Assembly (NCBI RefSeq): GCF_021352225.1
Contig: NZ_JAAUVI010000012.1
Span: 1-64,000 of the forward strand
DNA: 64,000 bases
Source: Methylobacterium sp. C25
GTDB lineage: Bacteria; Pseudomonadota; Alphaproteobacteria; Rhizobiales; Beijerinckiaceae
Direction: 5' to 3'
Shown here: one piece after another, positions 8,642 to 18,044 of the stretch
Position numbering within the stretch: the first letter of the stretch is position 1
Layout: every line of letters begins with the position of its first letter
Notes under the pieces: model-generated
Database searches by the model: none
Seen by the model: only the letters and a program-made list of their open reading frames with translations
What the model was told of the DNA's origin: nothing
Position numbers and translations under genes: made by a program

Positions 8642-9166
8642 ATGAAGCGCTGCGGTCTGTTGGTCGATGTCGGCCGAAGGAAGTTCCTGTCCGGCGCGGG
8701 CGTCGTCGCGGCGGGTGCCGCCGCTACGACGGTCATGGCAGCCCAGCCCACCAAGGCGGCCACGCCGACCGCACGGGTCGCCTATCCCCGGAGCCGGCTC
8801 GCCAACCTGAAGGACCTCAAGCCGAACGAGCCCTTCGACGTCGCCTACCCGGACGCAGACGCGCCAGGCGTACTGATCAAGCTGGGCCGCGCCGTTCCAG
8901 GCGGCGCCGGTCCCGACCGGGACATCGTCGGCTTCAGCACCGCCTGCCCGCACAAGGGCTTCCCTCTCCACTACAACGCCGAGCGGCGAACCCTGAACTG
9001 CCCGGGCCACTACTCGGTCTTCGACTGCGAAGCCGGAGGTCAGGAGACCTGGGGGCACGCCACCCAGAACCTCCCTCAGTACGCGCTCGTCGTGGACGAC
9101 AAGGGCGACGTCGCCGCCGAAGGCGTCGACGAATTGATCTACGGCCGCCTGTCGAACGTGCTCTGA
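8642..9166 (+). CDS. aioB: Arsenite oxidase small subunit, Rieske [2Fe-2S] protein
   Basis: A 174-residue periplasmic subunit that passes electrons from AioA to a cytochrome. The N-terminus has a Tat signal (GRRKFLSGAGVVAAGAAATTV). Rieske ligands are Cys102/His104 (CPHKGF) and Cys120/His123 (CPGH). The usual disulfide partner after CPH is absent (Phe107), as known for some alphaproteobacterial AioB. ATG8642 is preferred because GGGAGGT precedes it; an upstream in-frame start at 8588 falls inside the sigma-54 promoter. aioA follows after 13 nt. Confidence 0.95.
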   Translation: MKRCGLLVDVGRRKFLSGAGVVAAGAAATTVMAAQPTKAATPTARVAYPRSRLANLKDLKPNEPFDVAYPDADAPGVLIKLGRAVPGGAGPDRDIVGFSTACPHKGFPLHYNAERRTLNCPGHYSVFDCEAGGQETWGHATQNLPQYALVVDDKGDVAAEGVDELIYGRLSNVL

Positions 9167-9179
9167 GGGGGAATCCGAG

Positions 9180-11792
9180 ATGGCCTACAAGAGACAGATC
9201 GACCGGCTGCCCATCATCCCGGCCGACGCCAGGAAGCACAACGTCACCTGCCATTACTGCATCGTCGGGTGTGGATACCATGCCTACACCTGGGACATCG
9301 ACAAGCAGGGAACCGCGGATGCGGGGGGCAACGTCTTCCAGACGGATCTGACGCAGCAGCAGGGGGCCAACACCGAGGCCTGGTACGCCCCGTCGATGTA
9401 CAACATCGTCCGCCAGGACGGGCGCGACGTGCATCTCGTCATCAAGCCGGACAATGCGTGCGAGGTGAACTCCGGGCTCGGCTCGATCCGAGGCGCGCGC
9501 ATGGCCGAGATGACGCATTCGGCGGTCCGGAACACCGAGCGCCAGCGCCTCATGGATCCGATGGTCTGGCGCTACGGCCAGATGCAGCCGACGAGCTGGG
9601 ACGACGCGCTCGATCTCGTCGCCCGCGTCACGACGGCCGTCATCGCCCAGAAGGGCGAGGACGGGCTGTTCGTGTCCGTCTACGACCACGGCGGGGCCGG
9701 CGGCGGCTACGAGAACACCTGGGGCACCGGCAAGCTCTACTTCGGCGCCATGAAGGTGCGGAACATCCGCATCCACAACCGTCCGGCCTACAATTCCGAG
9801 GTCCACGCGACCCGGGACATGGGCGTGGGCGAGCTGAACAACTGCTACGAGGACGCCGAGCTCGCCGACACGATCCTCGTCGTCGGCGCCAACCCGCTGG
9901 AAGCGCAGACCAACTACTTCCTCAACCACTGGGTGCCGAACTTGAACGGCGGCTCGCTGGACAAGAAGAAGCAGCAATTGCCTGGCGAGCCCCATGCCCA
10001 GGGGCGGATCATCATCGTCGACCCGCGCCGCACGGTCTCGGTCAACGCCTGCGAGGTCGAGGCAGGTCCCGGGAACGTCCTGCACCTGCCCATCAACTCC
10101 GGCACCGACCTCGTCCTGCTCAACGCCTGGTTCACGTACATTGCCGACAAGGGCTGGACCGACGCCGACTTCATCAAAGGCTCGACCAAGGAGTTCGAGA
10201 AGGCACGCACGGCCAACCGGATAAGCCTGGAAGAAGCCGCGGGTCTCACGGGCCTGTCGGTGGATCAGATCCGCAAGGGAGCCGAGTGGATCGCGCAGCC
10301 CAAGGAGGGCGGCCATCGCCGCCGAACCATGCTGGCCTACGAGAAGGGCCTGATCTGGGGCAACGACAACTACCGGACCAACGGCGCCATCGTGAACATC
10401 GCCCTCGCCACCGGCAACATCGGGCGGCCCGGCGGCGGCTGCGTCCGGCTCGGCGGCCACCAGGAGGGCTACGCTCGTCCCTCCGACGCCCATATCGGCC
10501 GACCGGCCCCATACGTCGACAAGCTGCTGATCGAGGGTGGTGGAGGCGTCCACCACATCTGGGGCTGCGACCACTACAAGACGACGCTGAACGCGCTCCA
10601 GTTCAAGACCGTCTACAAGCGCCGGACCGACATCGTGAAGGACGCCATGTCGGGCGTGCCGTGGGGCGACCGCAAGACGATGGTCGCCGCGATCGTCGCG
10701 GCAATCGACAAGGGCGGCCTGTTCTCCGTCGACGTCGACATCGTCCCGACCCAGATCGGCCAGGGCTCCCACGTATGGCTTCCGGCGGCGACGTCGGGTG
10801 AGATGAACCTCACCTCAATGAACGGCGAGCGACGCCTGCGCCTGACCGAACGCTACATGGATCCGCCCGGGCGCTCGATGCCGGATTGCCTGATCGCGGC
10901 ACGTCTCGCCAATCACATGGAGCGGGTGTTCCGGGAGATGGGCAAGGCGGACATCGCCGAACGCTTCAAGGGCTTCGATTGGAAGACCGAGGAGGACGCG
11001 TTCATGGACGGCTACCACCGCCATGAGAAGGGCGGCGAGTTCGTCACCTACGCCCGCCTGCGGGCCATGGGCACGAACGGCGTTCAGGAGCCGGCCGTAG
11101 GCCTGGAAGGCGACCCGGTGACGCCCAGCGCAACCACCGGCCAGGACAAGGGGGCCGTCGTGCAGGGGTCGGCCATCGAGGCCGCGCGGGGCAAGGAGCC
11201 GGCACAGGCCGCCTCCGGGCACGAGGCCCAGGCCGGTTCTGCGCCGACGGACACCCGCCGCATCATCGGTACCAAGCGCCTCTACGCCGACGGAAAGTTC
11301 ACTTCGAAGGACGGCAAGGCGAGCTTCCACGAGACCGCATGGCGCGGCCTCCAGGCCTCGGGCAAGGAGGCGGAGAAGACGAAGTTCCCCTTCCTCATCA
11401 ACAACGGCCGGGCCAACCATATCTGGCAAAGCGCCTATCTCGATCAGGGCAACGACTTCGTCATGGACCGGTATCCATGGCCGACCATCGAGATGCATCC
11501 GCAGGACATCGCCGACCTGAAACTCAAGGCCGGCGACCTCGTGGAGGTCTTCAACGACAACGGCTCGACCCAGGCGATGGTCTACCCGACCGAGCGGGCG
11601 AAGCCGAAGCAGACCTTCATGCTGTTCGGATTCCCGACGGGCGTGCAGGGCAACACGGTGTCCTCGGGCGTCAACGAGTTCGTGATCCCGAACTTCAAGC
11701 AGACCTGGGGCAACGTCCGGAAGATCGCCGACGCTCCGGAGGGGATGGCAGGCCACTCGTTCAAGAGCCAGGACTATGCCGCGCCGTCCTGA
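9180..11792 (+). CDS. aioA: Arsenite oxidase large subunit, molybdopterin/[3Fe-4S] protein
   Basis: The catalytic subunit oxidises As(III) to As(V) in the periplasm. The [3Fe-4S] ligands are Cys24, Cys27 and Cys31 (CHYCIVGC), with no fourth cysteine, as expected for AioA. Molybdopterin-region sequences such as ANPLEAQTNYFLNHW, DPRRTVSV and GNIGRPGGGCVRLGGHQEGY are present. It has no signal peptide of its own and would be exported with AioB. At 870 residues it exceeds the usual 825-845, mainly through an Ala/Gly/Gln-rich insert around residues 645-690. Confidence 0.97.
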   Translation: MAYKRQIDRLPIIPADARKHNVTCHYCIVGCGYHAYTWDIDKQGTADAGGNVFQTDLTQQQGANTEAWYAPSMYNIVRQDGRDVHLVIKPDNACEVNSGLGSIRGARMAEMTHSAVRNTERQRLMDPMVWRYGQMQPTSWDDALDLVARVTTAVIAQKGEDGLFVSVYDHGGAGGGYENTWGTGKLYFGAMKVRNIRIHNRPAYNSEVHATRDMGVGELNNCYEDAELADTILVVGANPLEAQTNYFLNHWVPNLNGGSLDKKKQQLPGEPHAQGRIIIVDPRRTVSVNACEVEAGPGNVLHLPINSGTDLVLLNAWFTYIADKGWTDADFIKGSTKEFEKARTANRISLEEAAGLTGLSVDQIRKGAEWIAQPKEGGHRRRTMLAYEKGLIWGNDNYRTNGAIVNIALATGNIGRPGGGCVRLGGHQEGYARPSDAHIGRPAPYVDKLLIEGGGGVHHIWGCDHYKTTLNALQFKTVYKRRTDIVKDAMSGVPWGDRKTMVAAIVAAIDKGGLFSVDVDIVPTQIGQGSHVWLPAATSGEMNLTSMNGERRLRLTERYMDPPGRSMPDCLIAARLANHMERVFREMGKADIAERFKGFDWKTEEDAFMDGYHRHEKGGEFVTYARLRAMGTNGVQEPAVGLEGDPVTPSATTGQDKGAVVQGSAIEAARGKEPAQAASGHEAQAGSAPTDTRRIIGTKRLYADGKFTSKDGKASFHETAWRGLQASGKEAEKTKFPFLINNGRANHIWQSAYLDQGNDFVMDRYPWPTIEMHPQDIADLKLKAGDLVEVFNDNGSTQAMVYPTERAKPKQTFMLFGFPTGVQGNTVSSGVNEFVIPNFKQTWGNVRKIADAPEGMAGHSFKSQDYAAPS

Positions 11793-11858
11793 TCCGATGA
11801 TGCCGGCCATCGGTGCCTCTGAGAGGCCCATGACGACGATCGTCCCGGGGTGCGGAGA

Positions 11859-12113
11859 ATGACGGTGCGCAAATCGCGTTCTCAAGTCCCTTCGGTTCCA
11901 CGATCGGTGGCGGATTGCGAGCCGAAGTCACGCGATGCCGCGCGGCGGCTGGCCGACGCCGTCGTGACCGTCGTCGTCGGATTGGCGGTCGCCTACGGGG
12001 CGGCCTTGAGCGGACCTCCCCACAGCGAACTGGCCTGGCTGCACGGTCTTCTGGGCGGTCTCGGAGCAGCGGTCTTCATGCGATACTTCGCGGACGCAAT
12101 CTGGCGCAGATGA
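11859..12113 (+). CDS. Small putative membrane protein downstream of aioA
   Basis: An unrecognised product of 84 residues. A basic N-terminus is followed by a hydrophobic stretch (AVVTVVVGLAVAYGAAL) and a second, weaker one (LLGGLGAAVFMRYFADAIW). It lies 66 nt after aioA on the same strand and could be co-transcribed. A GGAGA sits only 2 nt before the ATG; a GTG at 11850 is an alternative start. The usual aioA neighbours (cytochrome c, moeA) are absent here. Confidence 0.4.
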   Translation: MTVRKSRSQVPSVPRSVADCEPKSRDAARRLADAVVTVVVGLAVAYGAALSGPPHSELAWLHGLLGGLGAAVFMRYFADAIWRR

Positions 12114-12193
12114 TCACGCCTCCCGAGCGGCAGCCGCGCCGGACCGTGTCGACGAGACGACCTACCGGCGTTCCTGTGCGGGTCGCGGTGCGA

Positions 12194-12565
12194 TCATTCG
12201 CCGGTCCTGCCGGCGGCGAAGAACTCGGAGAGTTGCCCGGCCACGACCCTGTCGACGGCATACCGGCAGATGCCGGTGTCGGCATCCTTGCGAACGTCGA
12301 GCATCCTCTCCGCCGTCAGCACATGGAGGTTGCGTAGAACGTTGCTATGCAGGTCCTTGATGCCGAGCGCGATTTCCTGGGAGGTCAGGTGTTCCGGCTC
12401 GTGCACGAGGTACGCGTAGAGGAGGAAGCGCTTCTCCTGGGAGAGCGTCGAAAGCTTCCTCTGGATCTGTGCGAGGTTCGACGGCTCTTGTGTGGAATTT
12501 CCGCCGAGGGCTGCGTCGATGGCGCGCTCGAGACGTCTTCTGGCGAGCGGGCGGGTCGGTTCCAT
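12194..12565 (-). CDS. Winged-helix DNA-binding protein ending the pst-pho operon
   Basis: About 123 residues from ATG12565. The central part (LSTLSQEKRFLLYAYLVHEPEHLTSQEIALGIKDLHSNVLRNLHVLTAERMLDVRK, quoted in pieces: SQEIALGIKDLHSNVLRNLH is the recognition region) looks like an ArsR/MarR-like winged helix. No metal-binding cysteine cluster is seen (one Cys, in TGICRYAV). The reading frame stays open upstream into phoB, so the exact start is uncertain. It follows phoB by 31 nt and is probably part of the same transcript; its ligand and target are unknown. Confidence 0.6.
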   Translation of the reverse strand: MEPTRPLARRRLERAIDAALGGNSTQEPSNLAQIQRKLSTLSQEKRFLLYAYLVHEPEHLTSQEIALGIKDLHSNVLRNLHVLTAERMLDVRKDADTGICRYAVDRVVAGQLSEFFAAGRTGE

Positions 12566-12596
12566 CCACACGGGATCGATAAGCCGCGCCTCCAAG

Positions 12597-13301
12597 TCAA
12601 CCGGTCGCCTGATAGAACATCTCGTCGAACGAATAGCCGGAGCCGCGTACGGTCCGGATCGGGTCGTTCTGCTTCGGCCGGTTGATGGCCTTGCGCAGGC
12701 GGCCGACATGGACGTCGACGGTGCGTTCGTCGATGTAGACGTCGTGGCCCCATACGCCGTCGAGGAGTTGCTCGCGCGAGTACACCCGGCCGGGGCTGCG
12801 CATCAGGAATTCCAGAAGCTTGAACTCGGTCGGACCGAGGTGGATCTCCCGATTTGCCCGACGGATGCGGTGGCTGGCCCGATCCAGTTCGAGGTCGCCG
12901 GCGATCAGGACGTTGGCCAGATGCGACGGCTTTGTCCTCCGGAGCAGAGCGCGCACCCGCGCGAGAAGCTCCGGTACCGAGAACGGTTTCGTGATGTAGT
13001 CGTCGGCACCCGTGGAAAGTCCGCGAACGCGGTCGCCTTCCTCGCCCCGGGCGGTGAGCATGATGACCGGCAGCGTGTGCGTTTCGGCGCGGGCGCGGAT
13101 GCGGCGGCAGACTTCGATGCCCGACAGGCCCGGAAGCATCCAGTCCAGGAGAACGAGATCCGGCAGATGTTCGCGCAGGCGCAACTCGGCCTCGTCGCCT
13201 CGCGCGACGCAATCGACCTCGAAGCCTTCCGCCTCGAGATTGTAGCGTAGGAGCGTGGTGAGGGATTCCTCGTCCTCGACTAACAGGATGCGTGCATTCA
13301 T
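12597..13301 (-). CDS. phoB: PhoB-type phosphate response regulator
   Basis: A 234-residue OmpR/PhoB regulator. The receiver domain carries EDEE near the N-terminus and the phospho-acceptor Asp in VLLDWMLPG; the C-terminal winged helix includes EFKLLEFLMRSPGRVYSREQ and RTVDVHVGRLRKAI. It follows phoU by 12 nt. No phoR kinase is present in the window, so it must use a kinase encoded elsewhere. The product should act at the Pho box upstream of pstS in this operon. Confidence 0.92.
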   Translation of the reverse strand: MNARILLVEDEESLTTLLRYNLEAEGFEVDCVARGDEAELRLREHLPDLVLLDWMLPGLSGIEVCRRIRARAETHTLPVIMLTARGEEGDRVRGLSTGADDYITKPFSVPELLARVRALLRRTKPSHLANVLIAGDLELDRASHRIRRANREIHLGPTEFKLLEFLMRSPGRVYSREQLLDGVWGHDVYIDERTVDVHVGRLRKAINRPKQNDPIRTVRGSGYSFDEMFYQATG

Positions 13302-13313
13302 GATCTAGCCGGA

Positions 13314-14042
13314 TCAGACCCCTTGGGCGTTCGCCTCGTGCGGCACGGTGGCGTAGTTCGAGGCATCGTCCTTGGGGCGATCCTCGTCCAGGGCCTGGCC
13401 GGTGACGAGATAGTGGATCGTCTCGGCGACGTTGGTGGTGTGGTCGCCGATGCGCTCGACGTTCTTGGCGCAGAACAGCAGGTGCGTGCAGAACGAGATG
13501 TTGCGCGGATCCTCCATCATGTAGGTCAGGAGCTCGCGGAACAGCGAGTTGTAGAGAGCGTCGACGGCGCCGTCGCGCTCCCAGACGTCGTGGGCGGCGT
13601 CGAGGTTGCGGCTGGCATAGGCGTCGAGCACGTCCTTGAGCTGCTCCTGCACCAGGTCGCTCATGTGCTGCACGCCGAGCACGATCTTCTGCGGTTGCGT
13701 TTCCTCGCTGATGGCGACGACGCGCTTGGCGATGTTCTTGGCGTGGTCGCCGATGCGCTCCAGATCGTTCGAGACCCGGATCGCCGAAACCGTCTCGCGC
13801 AGATCGACGGCGATCGGCTGACGCCTCGCGATGATGAGGATCGCGCTCTCCTCGATCTGACGCTGAAGCACGTCCAGGCGCTTGTCGGCGGCGATCACGG
13901 CCCGGGCGAGGGTCGCGTCGCGGCGGACCAGGGCGTCGGTCGCCTCGGCCATCATCTTTTCGGCGATGCCGCCCATCTCCGAGATGGTCCTGCGCAGACC
14001 TTCGAGGTCCTGGTCGTAGGAACTGACGATGTGATCGCCCAT
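13314..14042 (-). CDS. phoU: PhoU phosphate-signalling regulator
   Basis: A 242-residue all-helical protein with two PhoU repeats. The repeated signature is visible twice: AIRVSNDLERIGDHAKNIAK and LLFCAKNVERIGDHTTNVAE, the E/D-rich metal-binding helices. PhoU connects the Pst transporter to the PhoR kinase and represses Pho genes when phosphate is plentiful. ATG14042 is chosen because GAGGA lies about 8 nt upstream; a GTG at 14048 is too close to it. It lies between pstB and phoB. Confidence 0.93.
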   Translation of the reverse strand: MGDHIVSSYDQDLEGLRRTISEMGGIAEKMMAEATDALVRRDATLARAVIAADKRLDVLQRQIEESAILIIARRQPIAVDLRETVSAIRVSNDLERIGDHAKNIAKRVVAISEETQPQKIVLGVQHMSDLVQEQLKDVLDAYASRNLDAAHDVWERDGAVDALYNSLFRELLTYMMEDPRNISFCTHLLFCAKNVERIGDHTTNVAETIHYLVTGQALDEDRPKDDASNYATVPHEANAQGV

Positions 14043-14151
14043 GGTCACTGTCCTCGCCCGAGATGCCCCAAGGGGGCGTTGTTCCGGTGACGACCGTCGC
14101 TTCGACGGCCGTCGGTGCTGATTCCGTCCATTCCGTCGGCGATGGCTGCTC

Positions 14152-14967
14152 TCACCCGAACCGGCCCGTGATGTAGTCCTGGGTCTGGCGCTGCTCCGGG
14201 CTCATGAAGATGCGGGGCGTCGGACCGAACTCGATGACTTCGCCGAGATACATGAACGTCGTGAACTGCGAGATACGGGCGGCCTGCTGCATGTTGTGGG
14301 TCACGATCACGATCGTGAACTCGCTCTTCAATTGTTCGATCAACTCCTCGATCTTGCCGGTCGAGATTGGATCGAGCGCGGAGGTCGGCTCGTCGAACAG
14401 GATGATCTCGGGCTTCTGGGCGATGGTCCGGGCGATGCAGAGACGCTGTTGTTGGCCACCCGAAAGACCCATGCCGGATTGCTTGAGCTTGTCCTTCACC
14501 TCGGTCCAGAGGGCGCTTCTGCGGAGCGCCTGCTCGACGCGGTCGTCGAGCTCGGATTTCGGCAACCTTTCGTTGAGGCGAAGACCGAAGGCGACGTTGT
14601 CGTAGATCGACATGGGGAACGGCGTGGGCTTCTGGAACACCATGCCGATGCGGGCGCGCAGTTCGTTCAGGTCGAGCCGGGGGTCGAGGATGTTGCGGCC
14701 GTCGAAGATGATCTCGCCCTCGGCGCGCTGCTCCGGATAGAGACTGTAGATCCGGTTGAAGGTCCGGAGAAGCGTCGACTTCCCGCAGCCCGAGGGGCCG
14801 ATCAATGCCGTGACCTGGCGATCGTAGAAGCTGAGGTTGATCTTCTTCAGGCCGTGGAACTGGCCGTAATAGAAATCCAGGTTCTTGACCGACATGCGGA
14901 CACGCGCGCGGTCGTTGGCGTCGGCATGGCCGACGGTGGTCTGGGTCGTGATCGGGGCGGCACTCAT
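14152..14967 (-). CDS. pstB: Phosphate ABC transporter ATP-binding protein
   Basis: A 271-residue ABC ATPase: Walker A GPSGCGKST, the family-typical LRTFNRIYSLYPEQRAEGEI, Q-loop VFQKPTPFPMSIYDNVAFG, signature LSGGQQQRLCIARTIAQKP and Walker B EIILFDEPTSALD. The FQKPTPFPMSIYDNV stretch is characteristic of PstB. Its ATG overlaps the pstA stop by 4 nt. Confidence 0.96.
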   Translation of the reverse strand: MSAAPITTQTTVGHADANDRARVRMSVKNLDFYYGQFHGLKKINLSFYDRQVTALIGPSGCGKSTLLRTFNRIYSLYPEQRAEGEIIFDGRNILDPRLDLNELRARIGMVFQKPTPFPMSIYDNVAFGLRLNERLPKSELDDRVEQALRRSALWTEVKDKLKQSGMGLSGGQQQRLCIARTIAQKPEIILFDEPTSALDPISTGKIEELIEQLKSEFTIVIVTHNMQQAARISQFTTFMYLGEVIEFGPTPRIFMSPEQRQTQDYITGRFG

Positions 14968-15863
14968 CGGGCGTTGTCCCTTCCAAGCGCATAGCGGGCG
15001 GTGACGGAGAAGAGGAGAATGGCGGCTGTGATGATCAGGGCGCCGGCCCAAGCCAGCTGACGCCAGTTCTCGTAGGGCGCGGAGGCGAACTGGAAGATCG
15101 TCACGGGCAGGTTCGGGATCCCGCCGATCAGTTGGGGACCGAACCACGAATTGTTGTTCAGCGCCGTGAACAGCAGGGGGGCCGTTTCGCCGGCGATGCG
15201 GGCGAGTGCGAGCAGGATGCCGGTGACGATACCCGCCCGCGCCGCCCGCCACGTCACCCGCTGCGTCACCATCGACGTCGGAGCACCGAGTGCGACGCCT
15301 GCTTCCCGCAGCGTACCTGGAACGAGGCCGAGCATGTCGTCGGTGGTGCGCACGATGACCGGAAGGGCGATGATGGCGAGCGCGATGGCGCCGGCCCAGC
15401 CCGAGTAGGTGCCCATCGGTTGGACGACGAGGGTGTAGACGAACAGCCCGATGAGGATGGACGGCGCCGACAGCAGAATGTCGTTGAGGAACCCGATGAG
15501 GGCCGCCAGCTTCGAGCCGCGGCCGTACTCCGCGAGGTAAGTGCCGGCGAGAACCCCGATCGGGGTGGCCACGGCGATCCCCAGGAAGGTCAGGACGAAG
15601 CTGCCGACGATGGCGTTCGCCAATCCCCCGCCTTCGGAGCCGGGACCAGGCGTCGCCTGGGTGAAGACGGACCAGGACAGGGAAGAGCCGCCCTGGATGA
15701 TCAGCATGCCGAGGATCCAGAACAGGACCACGACCGATATGCCCGTGGCGATCCACGCGCTCGCCTTCAGGACCTTGTCGGCGATCCGTCGGGAGCCTCT
15801 GACGCGCCCCCAGGCCGAAGGGACGTCGGATGCAATCGGGGGCAGCGGAGGTTCTGCGTGCAT
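14964..15863 (-). CDS. pstA: Phosphate ABC transporter permease PstA
   Basis: A roughly 299-residue inner-membrane permease with six predicted segments. The family sequences are GGGLANAIVGSFVLTFLGIAVATPIGVLAG, shortened here to its core VGSFVLTFLGIA, plus the EAA loop region LREAGVALGAPTSMVTQRV and IAGETAPLLFTALNN. ATG15863 and an upstream GTG at 15878 are both possible. pstB overlaps its end and pstC ends 5-20 nt before its start. Confidence 0.94.
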   Translation of the reverse strand: MHAEPPLPPIASDVPSAWGRVRGSRRIADKVLKASAWIATGISVVVLFWILGMLIIQGGSSLSWSVFTQATPGPGSEGGGLANAIVGSFVLTFLGIAVATPIGVLAGTYLAEYGRGSKLAALIGFLNDILLSAPSILIGLFVYTLVVQPMGTYSGWAGAIALAIIALPVIVRTTDDMLGLVPGTLREAGVALGAPTSMVTQRVTWRAARAGIVTGILLALARIAGETAPLLFTALNNNSWFGPQLIGGIPNLPVTIFQFASAPYENWRQLAWAGALIITAAILLFSVTARYALGRDNAR

Positions 15864-15882
15864 GGTTGCGTTTCCCACCTTC

Positions 15883-16857
15883 TCAGACCGCCTTCATGCG
15901 GGCGACGAGCAGCCGCGCGACGACGAGGACCACGAAGGTCACGAGGAACAGGATGCAGCCGGTCGCGATCAGGGCGTTCATCTGCAGGCCGATGGCCTCG
16001 TTGAACTCGTTGGCGATGCGTGAGGCGATGGTCGAGCCCGGGTCGAGGATCGAGGTCGAGAGGCGGTTGGCGTTTCCGATCACGAAGGTGACCGCCATCG
16101 TCTCTCCCAGCGCGCGACCGAGGCCGAGCATGATCGCGCCGATGATCGAGACGCCGGCTTGGGGCACCAGCACGTAGCGGACGACCTCCCAGGTCGTGCA
16201 GCCGATGCCGTAGGCGCTCTCCCGGAGGACGGTTGGGATCTGGGCGAGCATGTCACGGGCGATGGAGGCGATGAAGGGTACGATCATGAAGGCGAGGATG
16301 ATGCCCGCCGTCGCGACGCCGAGGCCGGTGGGGGACCGCGCGTAGAGGATCGTCCCGACGATCGGCAGCCCCTCGGTGACGTTCGAGACCGGCACTTGGA
16401 AGTACTCGGCGAACAGGGGCACGAAGATGAAGAGGCCCCACATGCCGTAGATGATGCTCGGCACGGCCGCGAGAAGTTCGATGGCCGTCGCGACCGGCGT
16501 TCTGATCCAGCGCGGAGCGAGCTGGGTCAGGAAGATTGCGACGCCGAGCGACAGCGGCACGCCGATGGCCAGCGCGATGACGGCGGAGGACAGGGTTCCG
16601 GCGATGGCCGGCCATGCACCGTATTGGTCGGACTGGGTATCCCAGGCGGATCCCGTGAAGAACCCGAGACCGAAGGCCCGGAAGGCCGGCCACCCGCCGA
16701 TCACCATCGAGAGGAGGATGCCCGCGAGAACCGCGAGCACCAGGAGCGCCGAGGACAGGCAGAGGGCGCGGAAGATCGTGTTCCGGGTCGAGAGGGACAT
16801 CGTACGGCCGCGCGCCGCCGTCTCGGTGTAGACCACCGTTTCAGTTCCTGCGGACAT
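15883..16857 (-). CDS. pstC: Phosphate ABC transporter permease PstC
   Basis: A 324-residue permease partner of PstA. Recognisable stretches are LAAVPSIIYGMWGLFIFVP, LRESAYGIGCTTWEVVRYV (EAA loop) and GRALGETMAVTFVIGN. ATG16857 is preferred because GGGAGAGAGGA sits directly upstream; an earlier in-frame start at 16881 would absorb that site. It follows pstS by about 48 nt. Confidence 0.94.
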   Translation of the reverse strand: MSAGTETVVYTETAARGRTMSLSTRNTIFRALCLSSALLVLAVLAGILLSMVIGGWPAFRAFGLGFFTGSAWDTQSDQYGAWPAIAGTLSSAVIALAIGVPLSLGVAIFLTQLAPRWIRTPVATAIELLAAVPSIIYGMWGLFIFVPLFAEYFQVPVSNVTEGLPIVGTILYARSPTGLGVATAGIILAFMIVPFIASIARDMLAQIPTVLRESAYGIGCTTWEVVRYVLVPQAGVSIIGAIMLGLGRALGETMAVTFVIGNANRLSTSILDPGSTIASRIANEFNEAIGLQMNALIATGCILFLVTFVVLVVARLLVARMKAV

Positions 16858-16905
16858 GTCCTCTCTCCCGTCCCTAAGCATCCGGACCTTCGCTATCGTC
16901 CAGGG

Positions 16906-17940
16906 CTAGAACAGCGGCTTGCCGCCGGCGTCCTTGATCTCGGCCTTCCAAACGGCGCGGACCTGATCCTTCACGTTCGCCGGCAGCGGAACGTATTCGA
17001 GATCGGTGGCGAGCTTGTCGCCGTTCGCATAGGCCCAATCGAAGAACTTGAGCGCGGCGGCCGAGCCTTCGGGCTTGTCGCTCTTCTTGTGCATGAGGAT
17101 GAAGGTGGCCGATGTGACGGGCCATGCCTTCTCGCCGGGCTGGTTGTTCAGGATGATGCCGAAACCGGGCGCTTCCTTCCAGTTGGCGTTGACCGCCGCT
17201 GCCTGGAACGACTCGATCTCCGGCACCGGATACTTGCCGTCCTTGTTCTGGATCAGCGCGTACGCGAGCTTGTTCTGCTTGGCGTAGGCGTATTCTACGT
17301 AGCCGATCGAGTTCGGCACCTGCTTGACGGTCGCGGTTACGCCCTCGTTGCCCTTGCCGCCGACTCCGACGGGCCAGCTCACCGAGGTGTTCGCGCCGAC
17401 CGTCGTCTTCCACTCGTCGGAGACGCGGGAGAGGTAGTCGGTCCAGACGAAGGTCGTGCCCGAGCCGTCCGAGCGGTAGACGACGTTGATGCCTGCGCTC
17501 GGAAGCTTCAGGTCGGGGTTGAGCTCCTTGATCTTGGCGTCGTCCCACTTCTTGATCTTGCCGAGGTAGATGTCGGCAAGGACCGCTCCGCTCAGCTTCA
17601 ACTGGCGAGCTTCGATGCCCGGTACGCTGATCGCCGGAACCTCGGCGCCGATGGCGGAGGGGAACTGCGCGAGTCCGTCCTTTTCGAGGTCCGCGCCCTT
17701 GAGGGGCATGTCCGAAGCGCCGAAGTCGACCGTGTTCGCCTTGATCTGACGGATGCCGCCGCCGGAGCCGATGGACTGGTAGTTGAGGCCGTTGCCGGTG
17801 GCGGCCTTATAGGCCTCGGCCCACTTCGAGTAGAGCGGGAACGGGAAGGTCGCGCCGGCGCCGGTGATGTCGGCAGCTGCGGCCATGCCGACGGAAGCCA
17901 TGCCGATTCCGGCGATGGCTGCGAGTGTCCGAAATTTCAT
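16906..17940 (-). CDS. pstS: Periplasmic phosphate-binding protein PstS
   Basis: A 344-residue precursor with a Sec signal peptide (MKFRTLAAIAGIGMASVGMAAAA). Mature motifs include ITGAGATFPFPLYSKWAEAY, the phosphate-contacting GSGGGIRQI, DFGASDMPL and YRSDGSGTTFVWTDYLS. It captures phosphate for PstCAB and is first in the operon behind a Pho box. Whether it is a phosphate-selective or arsenate-tolerant variant cannot be judged from sequence alone. Confidence 0.96.
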   Translation of the reverse strand: MKFRTLAAIAGIGMASVGMAAAADITGAGATFPFPLYSKWAEAYKAATGNGLNYQSIGSGGGIRQIKANTVDFGASDMPLKGADLEKDGLAQFPSAIGAEVPAISVPGIEARQLKLSGAVLADIYLGKIKKWDDAKIKELNPDLKLPSAGINVVYRSDGSGTTFVWTDYLSRVSDEWKTTVGANTSVSWPVGVGGKGNEGVTATVKQVPNSIGYVEYAYAKQNKLAYALIQNKDGKYPVPEIESFQAAAVNANWKEAPGFGIILNNQPGEKAWPVTSATFILMHKKSDKPEGSAAALKFFDWAYANGDKLATDLEYVPLPANVKDQVRAVWKAEIKDAGGKPLF

Positions 17941-18044
17941 GTGTGTCTCCCGATGGAGAGTGCGTCGAGGCTACGAGCGGGCGAGCCGCATCCTGCGAGG
18001 ACCGCGCCCGGTGCCCCGTCGTCGCGAGGCTTTATGATTGCTCC

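Noticed and set aside
8934..10772. Long minus-strand open frame (612 codons) opposite aioB/aioA
   Set aside because: It is antisense to strongly conserved arsenite oxidase genes and has a repetitive Arg/Asp/Val-rich composition typical of shadow frames in G+C-rich DNA.
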